Both the position numbers and the translations under genes were made by a program. A DNA stretch of 46,876 nt from Planctomycetota bacterium (lineage in GTDB: Bacteria > Planctomycetota > Phycisphaerae > WQYP01). A model generated the notes under the pieces. It searched no databases. It was not told where the DNA came from and saw only the letters and a list, made by a program, of their open reading frames with translations. This document shows positions 6,866 through 15,157 of this stretch, in pieces (the stretch's first letter is position 1; each line of letters begins with the position of its first letter). The stretch covers positions 89,869 through 136,744 of the forward strand of contig JAJYDW010000003.1 of the NCBI GenBank assembly GCA_021790385.1, given 5' to 3'.

Positions 6866-8431
6866 TTATGCGATCATGGAAACCGCAGGCTCGGGCAACG
6901 TGCCGATATCCCAGCCGTTTTCACCATGGACACCGATATCCAAACCTTGGATCTCGACGTGGTCTGGCACCCGGATACCAATGGTTTTATCGAGAACCAA
7001 AGCCAGAATCAGCGACACCACGAAAGAATAGATGGCAGCATTGGAGGCAGCCAGGAATTGCAGACCCACCTGGGCGAAGTGCCCATCCATGATCCAGCCA
7101 CGGCAGGCGGAATTGGTGGCGTAGGCTGCAAACACGCCGGTCATCACCGCACCCATATATCCGCCGACGGCGTGCACGCCAAAGGCATCCAAGGCATCAT
7201 CGTAGCCAAAGATGTTTTTGATCTGAGCACCCCAGTAACAAACCATACCAGCCATCACACCCAACACGGCTGCCGACCACGGCTGAATGTAGCCGCAAGC
7301 CGGGGTAATGGCCACCAGGCCGGCCACGAAACCCGAGGCCATGCCCAAAGTGGTGCATCGGCGGTGATGCAGATATTCGGCAAAGTTCCAGGCCAGACCG
7401 CCGATAGCCGTGGCGATGGTGGTGTTGGTAAAAGCCATGCAGGCCAGATTATTGGCGGCGTTGGCCGATCCGGCATTAAAGCCATACCATCCGAACCAGA
7501 GCAAGCCGGCACCGGTGAGAGTCATGCCCAAGGCATTTGGTTGAATGACATGCTTGGGATAACCAATGCGTTTTCCCAGCACCAGACAAAAGGCCAGACC
7601 GGCTACACCCGAAGATATATGCACTACGGTTCCACCGGCGAAATCCACTGCGCCCATATGGGCCAGCCAGCCTGTGGGAACCCACACAGCATGGGCCAGC
7701 GGATCGTACACAAACGTGGCCCAAAGGAAAATGAAGGCCACAAATCCACGGAAGCTCACGCGCTCGGCCACCGAGCCGGCAATGAGGGCCGGCGTGATGA
7801 TGGCAAACATCAACTGGAACATGCAGAAGACCAGATCCGGAATGGTATGCGGTGCCGAGGACATCCGATCCATTACGTAACCACCGCCAGCGGCATTAAA
7901 ATCCTTCCATAAAAAGAGTGTGTTGGGGCTCCACCCGATGAAACCGCCAAGCACACTATGACCGAACGCCAGGCAGTATCCGAACATGAACCATTGCAGC
8001 GTGATCACGCCCAAGGCTACATAAGAAGTCCACATGGTGGCCAGCCAGTTCTTTTTACGGACAATACCGCCGTAATAAAGGGCCAGGCCGGGCATCATCA
8101 CCATGACCAATGCCGTGGAGGTAAGCATCCAGGCAGTGTCTCCGGCGTTGTAGGCTGGGGGCACATTGCTGGTCGCCGCGGCTACCGCCGTGTTAATGGC
8201 CTTGGTAATATTGGCCGGCACCGCCGGTTGGGTGGTTGTGGCGGTTACAACTGGCGCTGCGGTCTGGGCCAGAGACGGAACTGCCGAGCCAAGCCAACCC
8301 AACAGCAAGACGGCTACGACATAAATTCTGGCCGTAGGCCTGCAGGGATGCAGCCAGTCAGCGAGCCTGCGCCCCGGACTAAGCCCAAGACGATGTAAAC
8401 CTTGAAGATGACGAGCATACGGACGCTTCAT
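6866..8431 (-). CDS. amt: Ammonium transporter (Amt family), first copy
   Basis: Inner-membrane ammonium channel of 521 residues with about 11 membrane spans. It has a cleavable-looking N-terminal signal segment (VVAVLLLGWLGSAVPSLAQ) and an Ala/Thr-rich linker before the first span. Family marks are AWMLTSTALVMVMMPGLALYYGG, FQLMFAIITPALIAGSVAER, the first pore histidine in FAGGTVVHISSG, and the second in DAFGVHAVGG. The long N-terminus is common in Planctomycetota. The start is ATG 8431 because AAAGGAA lies 5-6 bases upstream; upstream in-frame ATG and GTG codons have no such site. A perfect sigma-54 promoter about 195 bases upstream and the P-II gene downstream indicate induction by nitrogen limitation. 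Confidence 0.93.
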   Translation of the reverse strand: MKRPYARHLQGLHRLGLSPGRRLADWLHPCRPTARIYVVAVLLLGWLGSAVPSLAQTAAPVVTATTTQPAVPANITKAINTAVAAATSNVPPAYNAGDTAWMLTSTALVMVMMPGLALYYGGIVRKKNWLATMWTSYVALGVITLQWFMFGYCLAFGHSVLGGFIGWSPNTLFLWKDFNAAGGGYVMDRMSSAPHTIPDLVFCMFQLMFAIITPALIAGSVAERVSFRGFVAFIFLWATFVYDPLAHAVWVPTGWLAHMGAVDFAGGTVVHISSGVAGLAFCLVLGKRIGYPKHVIQPNALGMTLTGAGLLWFGWYGFNAGSANAANNLACMAFTNTTIATAIGGLAWNFAEYLHHRRCTTLGMASGFVAGLVAITPACGYIQPWSAAVLGVMAGMVCYWGAQIKNIFGYDDALDAFGVHAVGGYMGAVMTGVFAAYATNSACRGWIMDGHFAQVGLQFLAASNAAIYSFVVSLILALVLDKTIGIRVPDHVEIQGLDIGVHGENGWDIGTLPEPAVSMIA

Positions 8432-8625
8432 GTGAGTTCCTTTCATTAATGCCACTCCACCAAGGTCGGTTTCACGTGGAAGTCGACCCAACCTTCAACA
8501 TCCAAAACCATGGAGACAGGCACTGAATAATCCTTTTCAACGCCTGCCAGGCGACCTTTAGAAAGACTGATAAGTGCCTACACAAGCACCAATGTCAATC
8601 TCCCATGCGCTATGCCAATACATAA

Positions 8626-8641
8626 GGCAATTTTCGTGCCA
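8626..8641 (-). promoter_or_regulatory. Sigma-54 (RpoN) promoter of the first amt gene
   Basis: The minus strand reads TGGCACGAAAATTGCC (8641 to 8626), a full match to the TGGCACR-N4-TTGCW core at all positions except the last (C instead of A/T). The GG and GC dinucleotides have the required 10-base spacing. Transcription would start near 8614, giving a leader of about 180 bases to the amt ATG. Sigma-54 control of ammonium transporters is well known; the activator is presumably NtrC-like. Confidence 0.82.
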
Positions 8642-9157
8642 TATTTAACATCGCTGGCTTAAATAATGGGCATATTCGCAATAACACCATGTTTTAAGGC
8701 ATTTTCTGCTTGGATCGGCTTAAAACACTACGCTTATCAATTAGGCATGAAATGCGCAAAAGACGATAAAAATGCGATAGTTGCACCGAATTTAGGCAAC
8801 CATAATACACAGGTAGATGTCATGAGTTAGAAATCGGTCTTTCCATCTTAAAGGTGCAACTTCCGCACGCCATGCGAAAACACTTCGCCGGTTGATTCCC
8901 GTCTCTTTCCGATGCCGGCATAATATTTCGCTCTGGTTTCTTGTATGAGTTTTTTTGAGTTTGTTTAACAGTATGCTCAAGTAGGCCATAAATTGGGATC
9001 AGTTCCGGCAAAATACTAAACCTGACGCCTGTTTTGGCTTGACTTTAACACGGTAATTCAGTGGCGAACTATAAGCGCCCGGAAGCACAAAAATAGTCCG
9101 ACATGAGCCTGCACTGCAATTATTAGAAAGCGGTGCTGTGGTTACCTGGATGAATGT
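8642..9157. other. Intergenic region between amt promoter and methyltransferase gene
   Basis: About 516 bases, more A+T-rich than its surroundings. Short frames of 60-65 codons on the minus strand (8792-9011) overlap each other, show no family and no sound ribosome site, and are not called. Apart from the candidate enhancer at 8780-8800 I see no RNA gene. The bases just before 9158 show no clear terminator hairpin for the methyltransferase gene. Confidence 0.5.
8780..8800. promoter_or_regulatory. Candidate enhancer site upstream of the amt sigma-54 promoter
   Basis: An inverted repeat GTTGC (8780-8784) with GCAAC (8796-8800) lies about 140-160 bases upstream of the -24 element, where enhancer proteins such as NtrC normally bind. 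The internal ATTTAGGCA resembles CTTTAGGCA inside the inverted repeat upstream of the second amt gene. Binding is inferred only. Confidence 0.35.
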
Positions 9158-9883
9158 CTAGCGGCAAGCCTCGTAAAGTAACTGGATTCTTCGGTTCATA
9201 TCCTCCCGGCTGTGGCCGTATGTTACATAGATAGGGTCCATCGCCCCGCTGTGGCGCTGGAAGATCACGGCAGCGGGCATGTCATAATCGTCCCATCCCG
9301 AAATGAGCAGATATCCTCCCGGCTTAATCAGCCTGACTATACTGTGCATCCGGACGCACAGAGTTTCAGGCTCCATCTCCTCCATCACGTAGTACAAGTT
9401 GTGATTACAGTACACCGCCTGAAATATGCCGTCCGCGAATGGCGACTGGTATCCGTCGGCCACCACAAATCCCCGGGGCGCGCATTGGTACGTATCCAGG
9501 TATTCGTGGATCAGGCTGCCAATGGTCGGGCTGTATACACTTACATAGCCATCCCGCGCCTGCCGAATCGTACGGCGCATGGCAATTCGTATTCTTGTTT
9601 CGGATATGTCCAGGCCAATGACCTTACTGTTCTTGAGCTGGTTGGCCAGCACCACCGTGGAGACACCCTCCGAGCACCCCCAGTCCAGCACGGCGTCCCC
9701 GGATCCGATCTCCAGTTTGGCACCTTCGAAAGCAGTTTCGCTCCGGCGCACGAGCGTTTTATAGTGCAGGTGATAACCGGCCCGACGCGGGTACTTTTCC
9801 TCCGTCACGGGAGTTATTGAAGCAATGCCAGGGATGTTCTTAAACATCCCTTGCAACTCTAAGTCATAGTGGCGCTTCGGCAA
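9158..9883 (-). CDS. SAM-dependent methyltransferase (class I fold)
   Basis: Cytoplasmic protein of 241 residues with a Rossmann-type SAM-binding core. Motif I is VLDWGCSEGVS (residues 65-75), the acidic residue binding the SAM ribose is in VIGLDIS (about 88-94), motif IV is around ADGYQSPFADGIFQAVYC, and the post-IV strand is RLIKPGGYLLISG. The last two resemble Methyltransf_11/UbiE-like enzymes; the substrate cannot be told. Translation probably starts at the TTG at 9883-9881, since AGGAGG lies 10 bases upstream; the next candidate, Met13, lacks a ribosome site. It lies downstream of the second amt gene behind two hairpins, so it may be expressed separately. Confidence 0.78.
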   Translation of the reverse strand: MPKRHYDLELQGMFKNIPGIASITPVTEEKYPRRAGYHLHYKTLVRRSETAFEGAKLEIGSGDAVLDWGCSEGVSTVVLANQLKNSKVIGLDISETRIRIAMRRTIRQARDGYVSVYSPTIGSLIHEYLDTYQCAPRGFVVADGYQSPFADGIFQAVYCNHNLYYVMEEMEPETLCVRMHSIVRLIKPGGYLLISGWDDYDMPAAVIFQRHSGAMDPIYVTYGHSREDMNRRIQLLYEACR

Positions 9884-9900
9884 CTCCGGTCCGCCTCCTG

Positions 9901-9939
9901 GTGCGATGAGCCTCGGCGGTCCAGCCGAGGCTCATGCAC
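9901..9939 (-). other. Hairpin just upstream of the methyltransferase ribosome site
   Basis: A 12-bp perfect stem (9906-9917 with 9924-9935) with a 6-base loop extends by four more pairs (GTGC/GCAC) across a one-base bulge. On the minus strand it ends a few bases before AGGAGG of the methyltransferase gene. No U-run follows, so a role in translation or mRNA stability is as likely as termination. Confidence 0.5.
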
Positions 9940-9964
9940 CATCAATCCAAAACACTCGGAAACA

Positions 9965-10002
9965 GGTATCGCCGCCCTGGTCAAACCACAGGCGGCGATA
10001 CC
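9965..10002 (-). terminator. Hairpin after the second amt gene, probable terminator
   Basis: A perfect 12-bp stem (9965-9976 with 9991-10002) encloses a 14-base loop that can itself pair. It begins 9 bases after the amt stop codon on the minus strand and is followed by TGTTTCC, a weak U-rich tail. Confidence 0.55.
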
Positions 10003-10010
10003 CATGCAAC

Positions 10011-11519
10011 TTACACTGACACACTCGCAGCGTGCCCCGCCGCTGCGGGGTCTGAGTCGCTGTAGTCGTCCTCGGCAAGCCCATAAGCTTCTTCACCGTG
10101 GACTGCATGATCACCAATCTTGAGCATGGCATCCGACATGCGCAGCGGCACAAAGATCTTGATCACGTAGAGAATTACAGCCGTCACAATTACATTGAGG
10201 GCAATGATGAAAAATGCACCCCAAAGCTGTAATTGCAACTGGTGTATTCCACCACCGTAAAACAAGCCGCCGTTGGTGTTCACACACGCGAAGGCAGATT
10301 CACCCTGAGTGGTGGCCAGGAGGCCAACCAACAAGCCACCGGTCAAACCGGCCACTCCGTGCGTATGCACAACACCCAGGCAGTCGTCCACCTTTTTGAA
10401 GATGGCAAGCTTGGAGCCAAGAACATTCATGGTGAACCACGGAATGGTGCCGGCGCACAATCCTACAATCAGCGCCCCGTATCCGTTGCACACACCGGCG
10501 GAGGGTGTAATTGCCACCAAACCGGCAATCATACCATTGACCGCACCCAGGACCGACGGTTTGCCATATTTGGCGTAATCGCAAAGCATCCACACCAAAA
10601 GAGCAGCGGCAGTGGCCACATTGGTATTCAAGACTGCGACTGCGGCATCAGCATTAGCCGAATATGGATCACCACCGTTGAAGCCGTTCCAGCCAAGCCA
10701 GACCATACCGGCACCGGCCAGCACCATCAGGATATTGTTAGCCTTGAAGTTGCTGCGATCCTGTGGAAGTCGTGGGCCGATGATTGCCGCGGCTGTGAAG
10801 GCACTGGCACCTGCAGCCAGGTGAATCACATATCCACCTGAATAGTCAATCACGCCCCATTGAGCCAACCAGCCTCCGCCCCACAAGGTGAAGGCACCGA
10901 CGGTGTAGGAAAAAGTCAGCCACAGCGGAACAAATAGCATCCAGGCCACAAAACTCATGCGACCAAAAAGCGATCCGGCAATTAAAATCAGCGTAATAGC
11001 CGCAAATACAAACTGGAAGTAGACCATTGCGGCCATCGGAAACGCAGCCGTAGCAAAGGGGGACGCCGGATTCGGCCCCGGTACAATGGCCTGGTTTAAT
11101 TCATCCAGCATGCTGGCCACTGGTGTCGGGTGTCCGAGAAACACCGTCCACTGCGGACCGAATCCCATGTTGTACGCCCACAGCAGCCACGCGATAAGCA
11201 CGGCTGAAAAAGCGTAAAAAACCATGAAGGCGGAATTGACGGCCCACTTTTTCTTGACCACGCCGCCGTACAGGATGGCCAAACCCGGAATGCTTTGCAT
11301 GCCTACGATCGTGGCGGCAATGAGTTGCCAAGCCGTATCGCCATGCGATAGCCATGTGGGAGTGGCATAATTGACCGCAGCCGGCGCACTGGTTGGCGGA
11401 GCCGGAGCGGTTGTTGTTTGCGCGAACAAGGGAGCGGCGAGCATGATCACCATCATGACCAAAGCCATGATCGAAAACCAGCGTATCCGCTCCCGTGAGA
11501 ACAGGTTTTCTGAAAGCAT
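10011..11519 (-). CDS. amt: Ammonium transporter (Amt family), second copy
   Basis: Second ammonium channel, 502 residues, clearly diverged from the first. The N-terminal signal segment is FSIMALVMMVIMLAAPLFAQ, followed by a short Pro/Ala/Thr linker. Core features are AWQLIAATIVGMQSIPGLAILYGG, QFVFAAITLILIAGSLFGR, the first pore histidine in YSGGYVIHLAAG and the second in GVVHTHGVAGLTGG. The cytoplasmic tail ends in an acidic segment (AEDDYSDSD) absent from the first copy. The ATG at 11519 has GGAGA about 7 bases upstream; the frame is open for 18 more codons without support. A perfect sigma-54 promoter lies about 345 bases upstream. Confidence 0.92.
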   Translation of the reverse strand: MLSENLFSRERIRWFSIMALVMMVIMLAAPLFAQTTTAPAPPTSAPAAVNYATPTWLSHGDTAWQLIAATIVGMQSIPGLAILYGGVVKKKWAVNSAFMVFYAFSAVLIAWLLWAYNMGFGPQWTVFLGHPTPVASMLDELNQAIVPGPNPASPFATAAFPMAAMVYFQFVFAAITLILIAGSLFGRMSFVAWMLFVPLWLTFSYTVGAFTLWGGGWLAQWGVIDYSGGYVIHLAAGASAFTAAAIIGPRLPQDRSNFKANNILMVLAGAGMVWLGWNGFNGGDPYSANADAAVAVLNTNVATAAALLVWMLCDYAKYGKPSVLGAVNGMIAGLVAITPSAGVCNGYGALIVGLCAGTIPWFTMNVLGSKLAIFKKVDDCLGVVHTHGVAGLTGGLLVGLLATTQGESAFACVNTNGGLFYGGGIHQLQLQLWGAFFIIALNVIVTAVILYVIKIFVPLRMSDAMLKIGDHAVHGEEAYGLAEDDYSDSDPAAAGHAASVSV

Positions 11520-11863
11520 CGAAGTATCTCCATTAAGCGTAATACCGGAAGCCGATCCACTTCTCCGGCACACGCGGAAAAAAACTGCGGATCACTGTAC
11601 AACTTCCGAAAAAAAACGACGCAGGTAACTATGCTGAGCCATCGTGACATCCGGGCGTTCCCGGCATGCGCACCTGCCTTCTCCTCTCCCTGACTGACTC
11701 AACCCACGCTGCTATTTCATCATGTTGACCTCCTGTTCCTTTTCTGCGCGCACCTCTCACCGTCAGGGTCATGCGCGGCGACCCGGACAAATTCACTCCG
11801 GCAATCACATATTGCCGCAGATGGACAGCCTTATTAACGCTGGCCATCTCGCCAGATAGAATT

Positions 11864-11879
11864 AGCAAACACTGTGCCA
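11864..11879 (-). promoter_or_regulatory. Sigma-54 (RpoN) promoter of the second amt gene
   Basis: The minus strand reads TGGCACAGTGTTTGCT (11879 to 11864), matching the TGGCACR-N4-TTGCW consensus at every defined position, with correct 10-base spacing between GG and GC. Transcription would begin near 11852, about 330 bases before the amt start codon. Confidence 0.82.
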
Positions 11880-11882
11880 CTG

Positions 11883-11901
11883 CCTGCATAATCAATGCAG
11901 G
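11883..11901. promoter_or_regulatory. 19-base palindrome adjoining the sigma-54 promoter
   Basis: CCTGCAT (11883-11889) and ATGCAGG (11895-11901) are exact inverted repeats around AATCA; a further CCTGCAT follows at 11902-11908. It abuts the -24 element on its upstream side, a position suited to a repressor or DNA-bending protein rather than a distant enhancer. Confidence 0.4.
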
Positions 11902-11930
11902 CCTGCATCAGCCCAACGGCAAGCCGATAA

Positions 11931-11963
11931 GTTCGCCTGTTTCTGCCTAAAGTCTAGGCGAAC
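11931..11963. promoter_or_regulatory. Inverted repeat between gltX and the second amt promoter
   Basis: GTTCGCCT (11931-11938) and AGGCGAAC (11956-11963) are exact inverted repeats around 17 bases. It lies 52-84 bases upstream of the -24 element, so it could be an activator site. It also follows gltX on the same strand by about 65 bases and could act as a hairpin there, but there is no U-run. Confidence 0.4.
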
Positions 11964-12027
11964 ATGTGTAAATTGCACGGAAAACTGCCTGATAAAAGAG
12001 GCATTCGAATTCGCTGCCGAACCATTA

Positions 12028-13620
12028 TCAATGAGACGAGATGAAAGCCTTGAGGCGGGAAAGCGTTTTATCACGACCCAGCAAGGCGATGGTTTCCAGC
12101 AGCGGCGGCGACACCGCTCCGCCACTGACCGCCACACGCATCGCCTGAGCCGCAGCCCCCTTCTTTTCCCCTAAAGATAAAATTTGCTCCATGGCTGGAG
12201 TCAACGCCTCTTTCCTCCAATCCGTTACCGCATCCAGAATCGGATAAATCTGCCGCAAAAATGCCTGGCCTTCATCTGTGTTGACGAACTTGCTTTTGGC
12301 TTTTTCATCGTAAACGGGATCCTGAAAGAAAAAGCCGCAGTTTCTCGCCATTTCCGCAAAAGTGGCCATGCGGTCCTTATACATGGCCAAGAGTTCCCGC
12401 AGGACCGCATCGGAAGCCGCCTTCAACGGATAATCCGTCACCTCGATGAAACTTTTCAGGGCGGCGAGAAGTTCATCCATGGACGCCTTACGAATGTATT
12501 CACCATTCATCCAGGTAAGTTTTTTGCGATCAAAGCGACCATTGGTCTTGCCGATGGTTTCAACGGAAAATAAATTCAGCATTTCCTGGCGGGAAAGCAC
12601 TTCACGGTTTTCTCCCGGAGCCCAACCGATAAGGGCAATAAAATTCAGCAATGCGTCAGCCATGTAGCCGCTCCGGCGAAAATCCTGTACGTCAATTTCC
12701 GGAAGATCCAGTCCAATAGTGCCGGCCAGTGTGGCTGCCAACGCGGTATCGTCAACTTTTTTGGCCATAAATGCCTGTATCTGCTCAGGGGAAACCTTGG
12801 CAGCAACCGCTAATTTGGAATAGTTCTCATCCGCCGTCCGCTTCGCATAGGCCTGCAATCCGGCGCGGGCGGCCCTGGTTTTGTCCCGTTTGGACATTTT
12901 GGTGGAATCCATATTGAATACCAGCGGGGTGTGGGCATATGTTGGCGGCTCCCATCCCAAGGCCCGGTAAAGCGCCAAGTGCTTGGGCGTGTTCATCAGG
13001 TGCTCCTGCGCCCGCAACACATGCGTAACACCCATGGCATGGTCATCCGCCACCACTGCAAAGTGATACGTAGGAAAGCCATCGGATTTACGAATGATAA
13101 TATCATCATGTTCATCGGCCCGCACTGTTACCGGACCAAGAATAGCATCGTGAATGGTGATGTCTTCGTAGGGCATGTCAAAACGGATCACCGTTGGACC
13201 CTCCGTCCGCAAAGCTCGTCCCGGCATAGCCCGACGATAGCGAAATGGGCGTTTGGCTTTATCAAAAATGGCACGCATGGCCGCAAGCTGCTCCGGCGTT
13301 TCGTAACATTCATAAGCCCGGCCGTCCTTTAATAGCTTCTGGATAAGTTCTTCATACGTTGTCAGGCGCATGCTCTGAAAATATTCATTTTTACCGCCCC
13401 CGACCTGCGGGCCTTCATCCCAATTCAACCCCAGCCATAGCATATCCTGCAGAATTCCTGCTGCGGATTCTGCTGTCGAGCGCACCTGATCCGTATCTTC
13501 AATGCGTAAAATGAACTTACCACCAAGGCGACGGGCATAAAGCCAGTTGAACAAGGCTGTTCGCGCGCCGCCAACATGCAAAAAGCCGGTAGGGGATGGA
13601 GCAAATCTGGTTTTCATCAT
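12028..13620 (-). CDS. gltX: Glutamate--tRNA ligase
   Basis: Charges tRNA-Glu (and possibly tRNA-Gln) with glutamate in the cytoplasm. The 530-residue protein has the class I synthetase marks: RFAPSPTGFLHVGGARTALFN (HIGH-type motif at residues 15-18), RIEDTD at 40-44, and DSTKMSKRD with the KMSKS-type loop at 241-245. Length and order of domains are normal. It starts at the ATG at 13620 (AAAGGA 8 bases upstream); a second ATG follows directly. It lies 70 bases after the GHMP kinase gene on the same strand and may share its transcript. There is one copy in the window; whether tRNA-Gln is made by transamidation cannot be judged here. Confidence 0.95.
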   Translation of the reverse strand: MMKTRFAPSPTGFLHVGGARTALFNWLYARRLGGKFILRIEDTDQVRSTAESAAGILQDMLWLGLNWDEGPQVGGGKNEYFQSMRLTTYEELIQKLLKDGRAYECYETPEQLAAMRAIFDKAKRPFRYRRAMPGRALRTEGPTVIRFDMPYEDITIHDAILGPVTVRADEHDDIIIRKSDGFPTYHFAVVADDHAMGVTHVLRAQEHLMNTPKHLALYRALGWEPPTYAHTPLVFNMDSTKMSKRDKTRAARAGLQAYAKRTADENYSKLAVAAKVSPEQIQAFMAKKVDDTALAATLAGTIGLDLPEIDVQDFRRSGYMADALLNFIALIGWAPGENREVLSRQEMLNLFSVETIGKTNGRFDRKKLTWMNGEYIRKASMDELLAALKSFIEVTDYPLKAASDAVLRELLAMYKDRMATFAEMARNCGFFFQDPVYDEKAKSKFVNTDEGQAFLRQIYPILDAVTDWRKEALTPAMEQILSLGEKKGAAAQAMRVAVSGGAVSPPLLETIALLGRDKTLSRLKAFISSH

Positions 13621-13690
13621 GGAGACTGTCCTTTGTCCTGGGGATATTTTTACTTTTCATCAGTTGTCCGCACCGGAGCGGTTGGCGATA

Positions 13691-15157
13691 TTAGCCGACG
13701 ATCCTGCCATCAGCCAGCGTCAATATGCCCAATTCCGCCGCGCCGGGGCCGGAACCGCGGATGACCAACGCCTGAGTGGAGAATTTCCTATTACAGGCAT
13801 GTACAATGTCGTCCAAGATACCATAGTTCTGCGGGGAATCATTCATCAGTATGGCAATGCTTCCACCGCAGCCACCACCGGTGGCTTTGGCACCATAAAA
13901 ACCCTTGTTTGGCCCATGATGGACCACTGCACGCACGAGAAAATCTGTCTCCCTGCAACCCAGTGCCACTCGATGAGTGTAACTGGCGTGGGCCGCAAGC
14001 ATCAATCGTCCAGCCCGCCGAAGATTTTTTTCACGATCTTGGGCCGCGGCCTTTAACGCCGTGATAAACCTTTCGACCCGTTGGTTTTCCATAATGTGAT
14101 GCTCTGCCACAGCACGTATTGCATATTTTTCATCCGGTTCAATCTGCGTTATGGTATCGGCGGTACACCTGTAGCATCGGAGAAAATCACGCCCGGACAT
14201 TTCGCGCGGCAGGATGAGCCGCAAATAACGCCGGTAGAAGCCCGGCTGCACATTGGCCAGATAACCACCAGTCGGATCCGATTTCAGGCCCAATTCTCGC
14301 ACCATGGCAGCCACAATCGCGTGGGCCATAAAAGCCGCCACCCGCACCCGCCTGTACGCACTCCCCGCAATCGAATGTTTCACACCACTGTTGATGGCCA
14401 CCACCGCGGTTCCAGCCGGCAAATCTTCATAGCCTGCCACCGTGTGCGGTTGACACTTCAGCAACAGGAGTTTTCCCCGCCGGCCGAGTGAACTGGCCAC
14501 CTGATCCATAATGCCACAGGGAGCCTGAGCAATTTGATTTTCCACTTTTTGGGCCAGTACCGCCGTTTCCAGAGGATCCAAAGTAAGATGGTAGGCACCT
14601 GCAACTGCATTCAAGGCCGCCACTTCCAGCGCCGCACTGCTGGAGAGTCCCGCACCCATGGGTAAATTGGAATAGCAGCAGATGTTGGCCCCTTTGGTCC
14701 GCCCGGTGAGGTGACGACCTTTCGCCAGCACCCAAAATATTCCCGCTACGTACGCTGCCCAGTGATCAGTTCCGGCAAATCGGGCGCGAACGACTGCATC
14801 CGCCAACAGGGATCCGGAACCATAAAAGTCATCCAAACTCATACGAAAATTAGCCGGCCCGCCGCGCGAATCCACAGGATTACTGTAGCTTTTCAGGACC
14901 AGCAAACGATCGGTCCGTCTTTGCACGAGCACAGCCGTGGACAGGGCCAACGGCATCTGGCAAACCAGCGAACCGGTGTAGTCCGCAATTCCACCCATGA
15001 CATCCAGCCGTCCCGGTGCCTGGCCGATATGCGCTTCCCCTTTCAGAACGGATCGCCATTCCGAATCCGCACGGATTATGGCCGACAACTCCTCGACCAT
15101 GGTCGGCAACCCGCCGTCAGTTGAGCCGGGCCGATCTGGTGGCTCACGAGAAACCAT
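13691..15157 (-). CDS. GHMP kinase, L-arabinokinase/galactokinase-like
   Basis: Sugar 1-kinase of the GHMP family, 488 residues, cytoplasmic. The substrate-binding motif APGRLDVMGGIADYTGS (residues 48 on) differs from the galactokinase form (PGRVNLIGEHTDY) and closely resembles plant L-arabinokinase, which has GGIADYSGS. The ATP loop is LPMGAGLSSSAALEVAAL, and motif 3 is ATGGGCGGSIAIL. Phosphorylation of L-arabinose or another sugar at C1 is therefore inferred; galactose is the alternative. Start at ATG 15157 with GGAGGG 3 bases upstream; this overlaps the 3' end of the ubiD-like gene by 14 bases, implying coupled translation. It is not next to the sugar operons further right. Confidence 0.82.
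   Translation of the reverse strand: MVSREPPDRPGSTDGGLPTMVEELSAIIRADSEWRSVLKGEAHIGQAPGRLDVMGGIADYTGSLVCQMPLALSTAVLVQRRTDRLLVLKSYSNPVDSRGGPANFRMSLDDFYGSGSLLADAVVRARFAGTDHWAAYVAGIFWVLAKGRHLTGRTKGANICCYSNLPMGAGLSSSAALEVAALNAVAGAYHLTLDPLETAVLAQKVENQIAQAPCGIMDQVASSLGRRGKLLLLKCQPHTVAGYEDLPAGTAVVAINSGVKHSIAGSAYRRVRVAAFMAHAIVAAMVRELGLKSDPTGGYLANVQPGFYRRYLRLILPREMSGRDFLRCYRCTADTITQIEPDEKYAIRAVAEHHIMENQRVERFITALKAAAQDREKNLRRAGRLMLAAHASYTHRVALGCRETDFLVRAVVHHGPNKGFYGAKATGGGCGGSIAILMNDSPQNYGILDDIVHACNRKFSTQALVIRGSGPGAAELGILTLADGRIVG

Larger units (their letters stand above)
11520..12027. other. Intergenic region upstream of the second amt gene
   Basis: 508 bases between the gltX stop and the amt start, both on the minus strand. 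It holds a sigma-54 promoter (11864-11879), a palindrome next to it (11883-11901) and a larger inverted repeat (11931-11963). The leader of about 330 bases from the predicted start site to the ATG is unusually long; I see no protein-coding frame or known riboswitch in it. Confidence 0.6.

Noticed and set aside
6749..7912. Plus-strand frame of 387 codons opposite amt
   Set aside because: It is antisense to a clear ammonium transporter; its His/Gly-rich translation reflects the opposite strand.
8792..9011. Two overlapping minus-strand frames of 63 and 65 codons
   Set aside because: They occupy the same DNA in different frames, have no recognisable family and no sound ribosome site.
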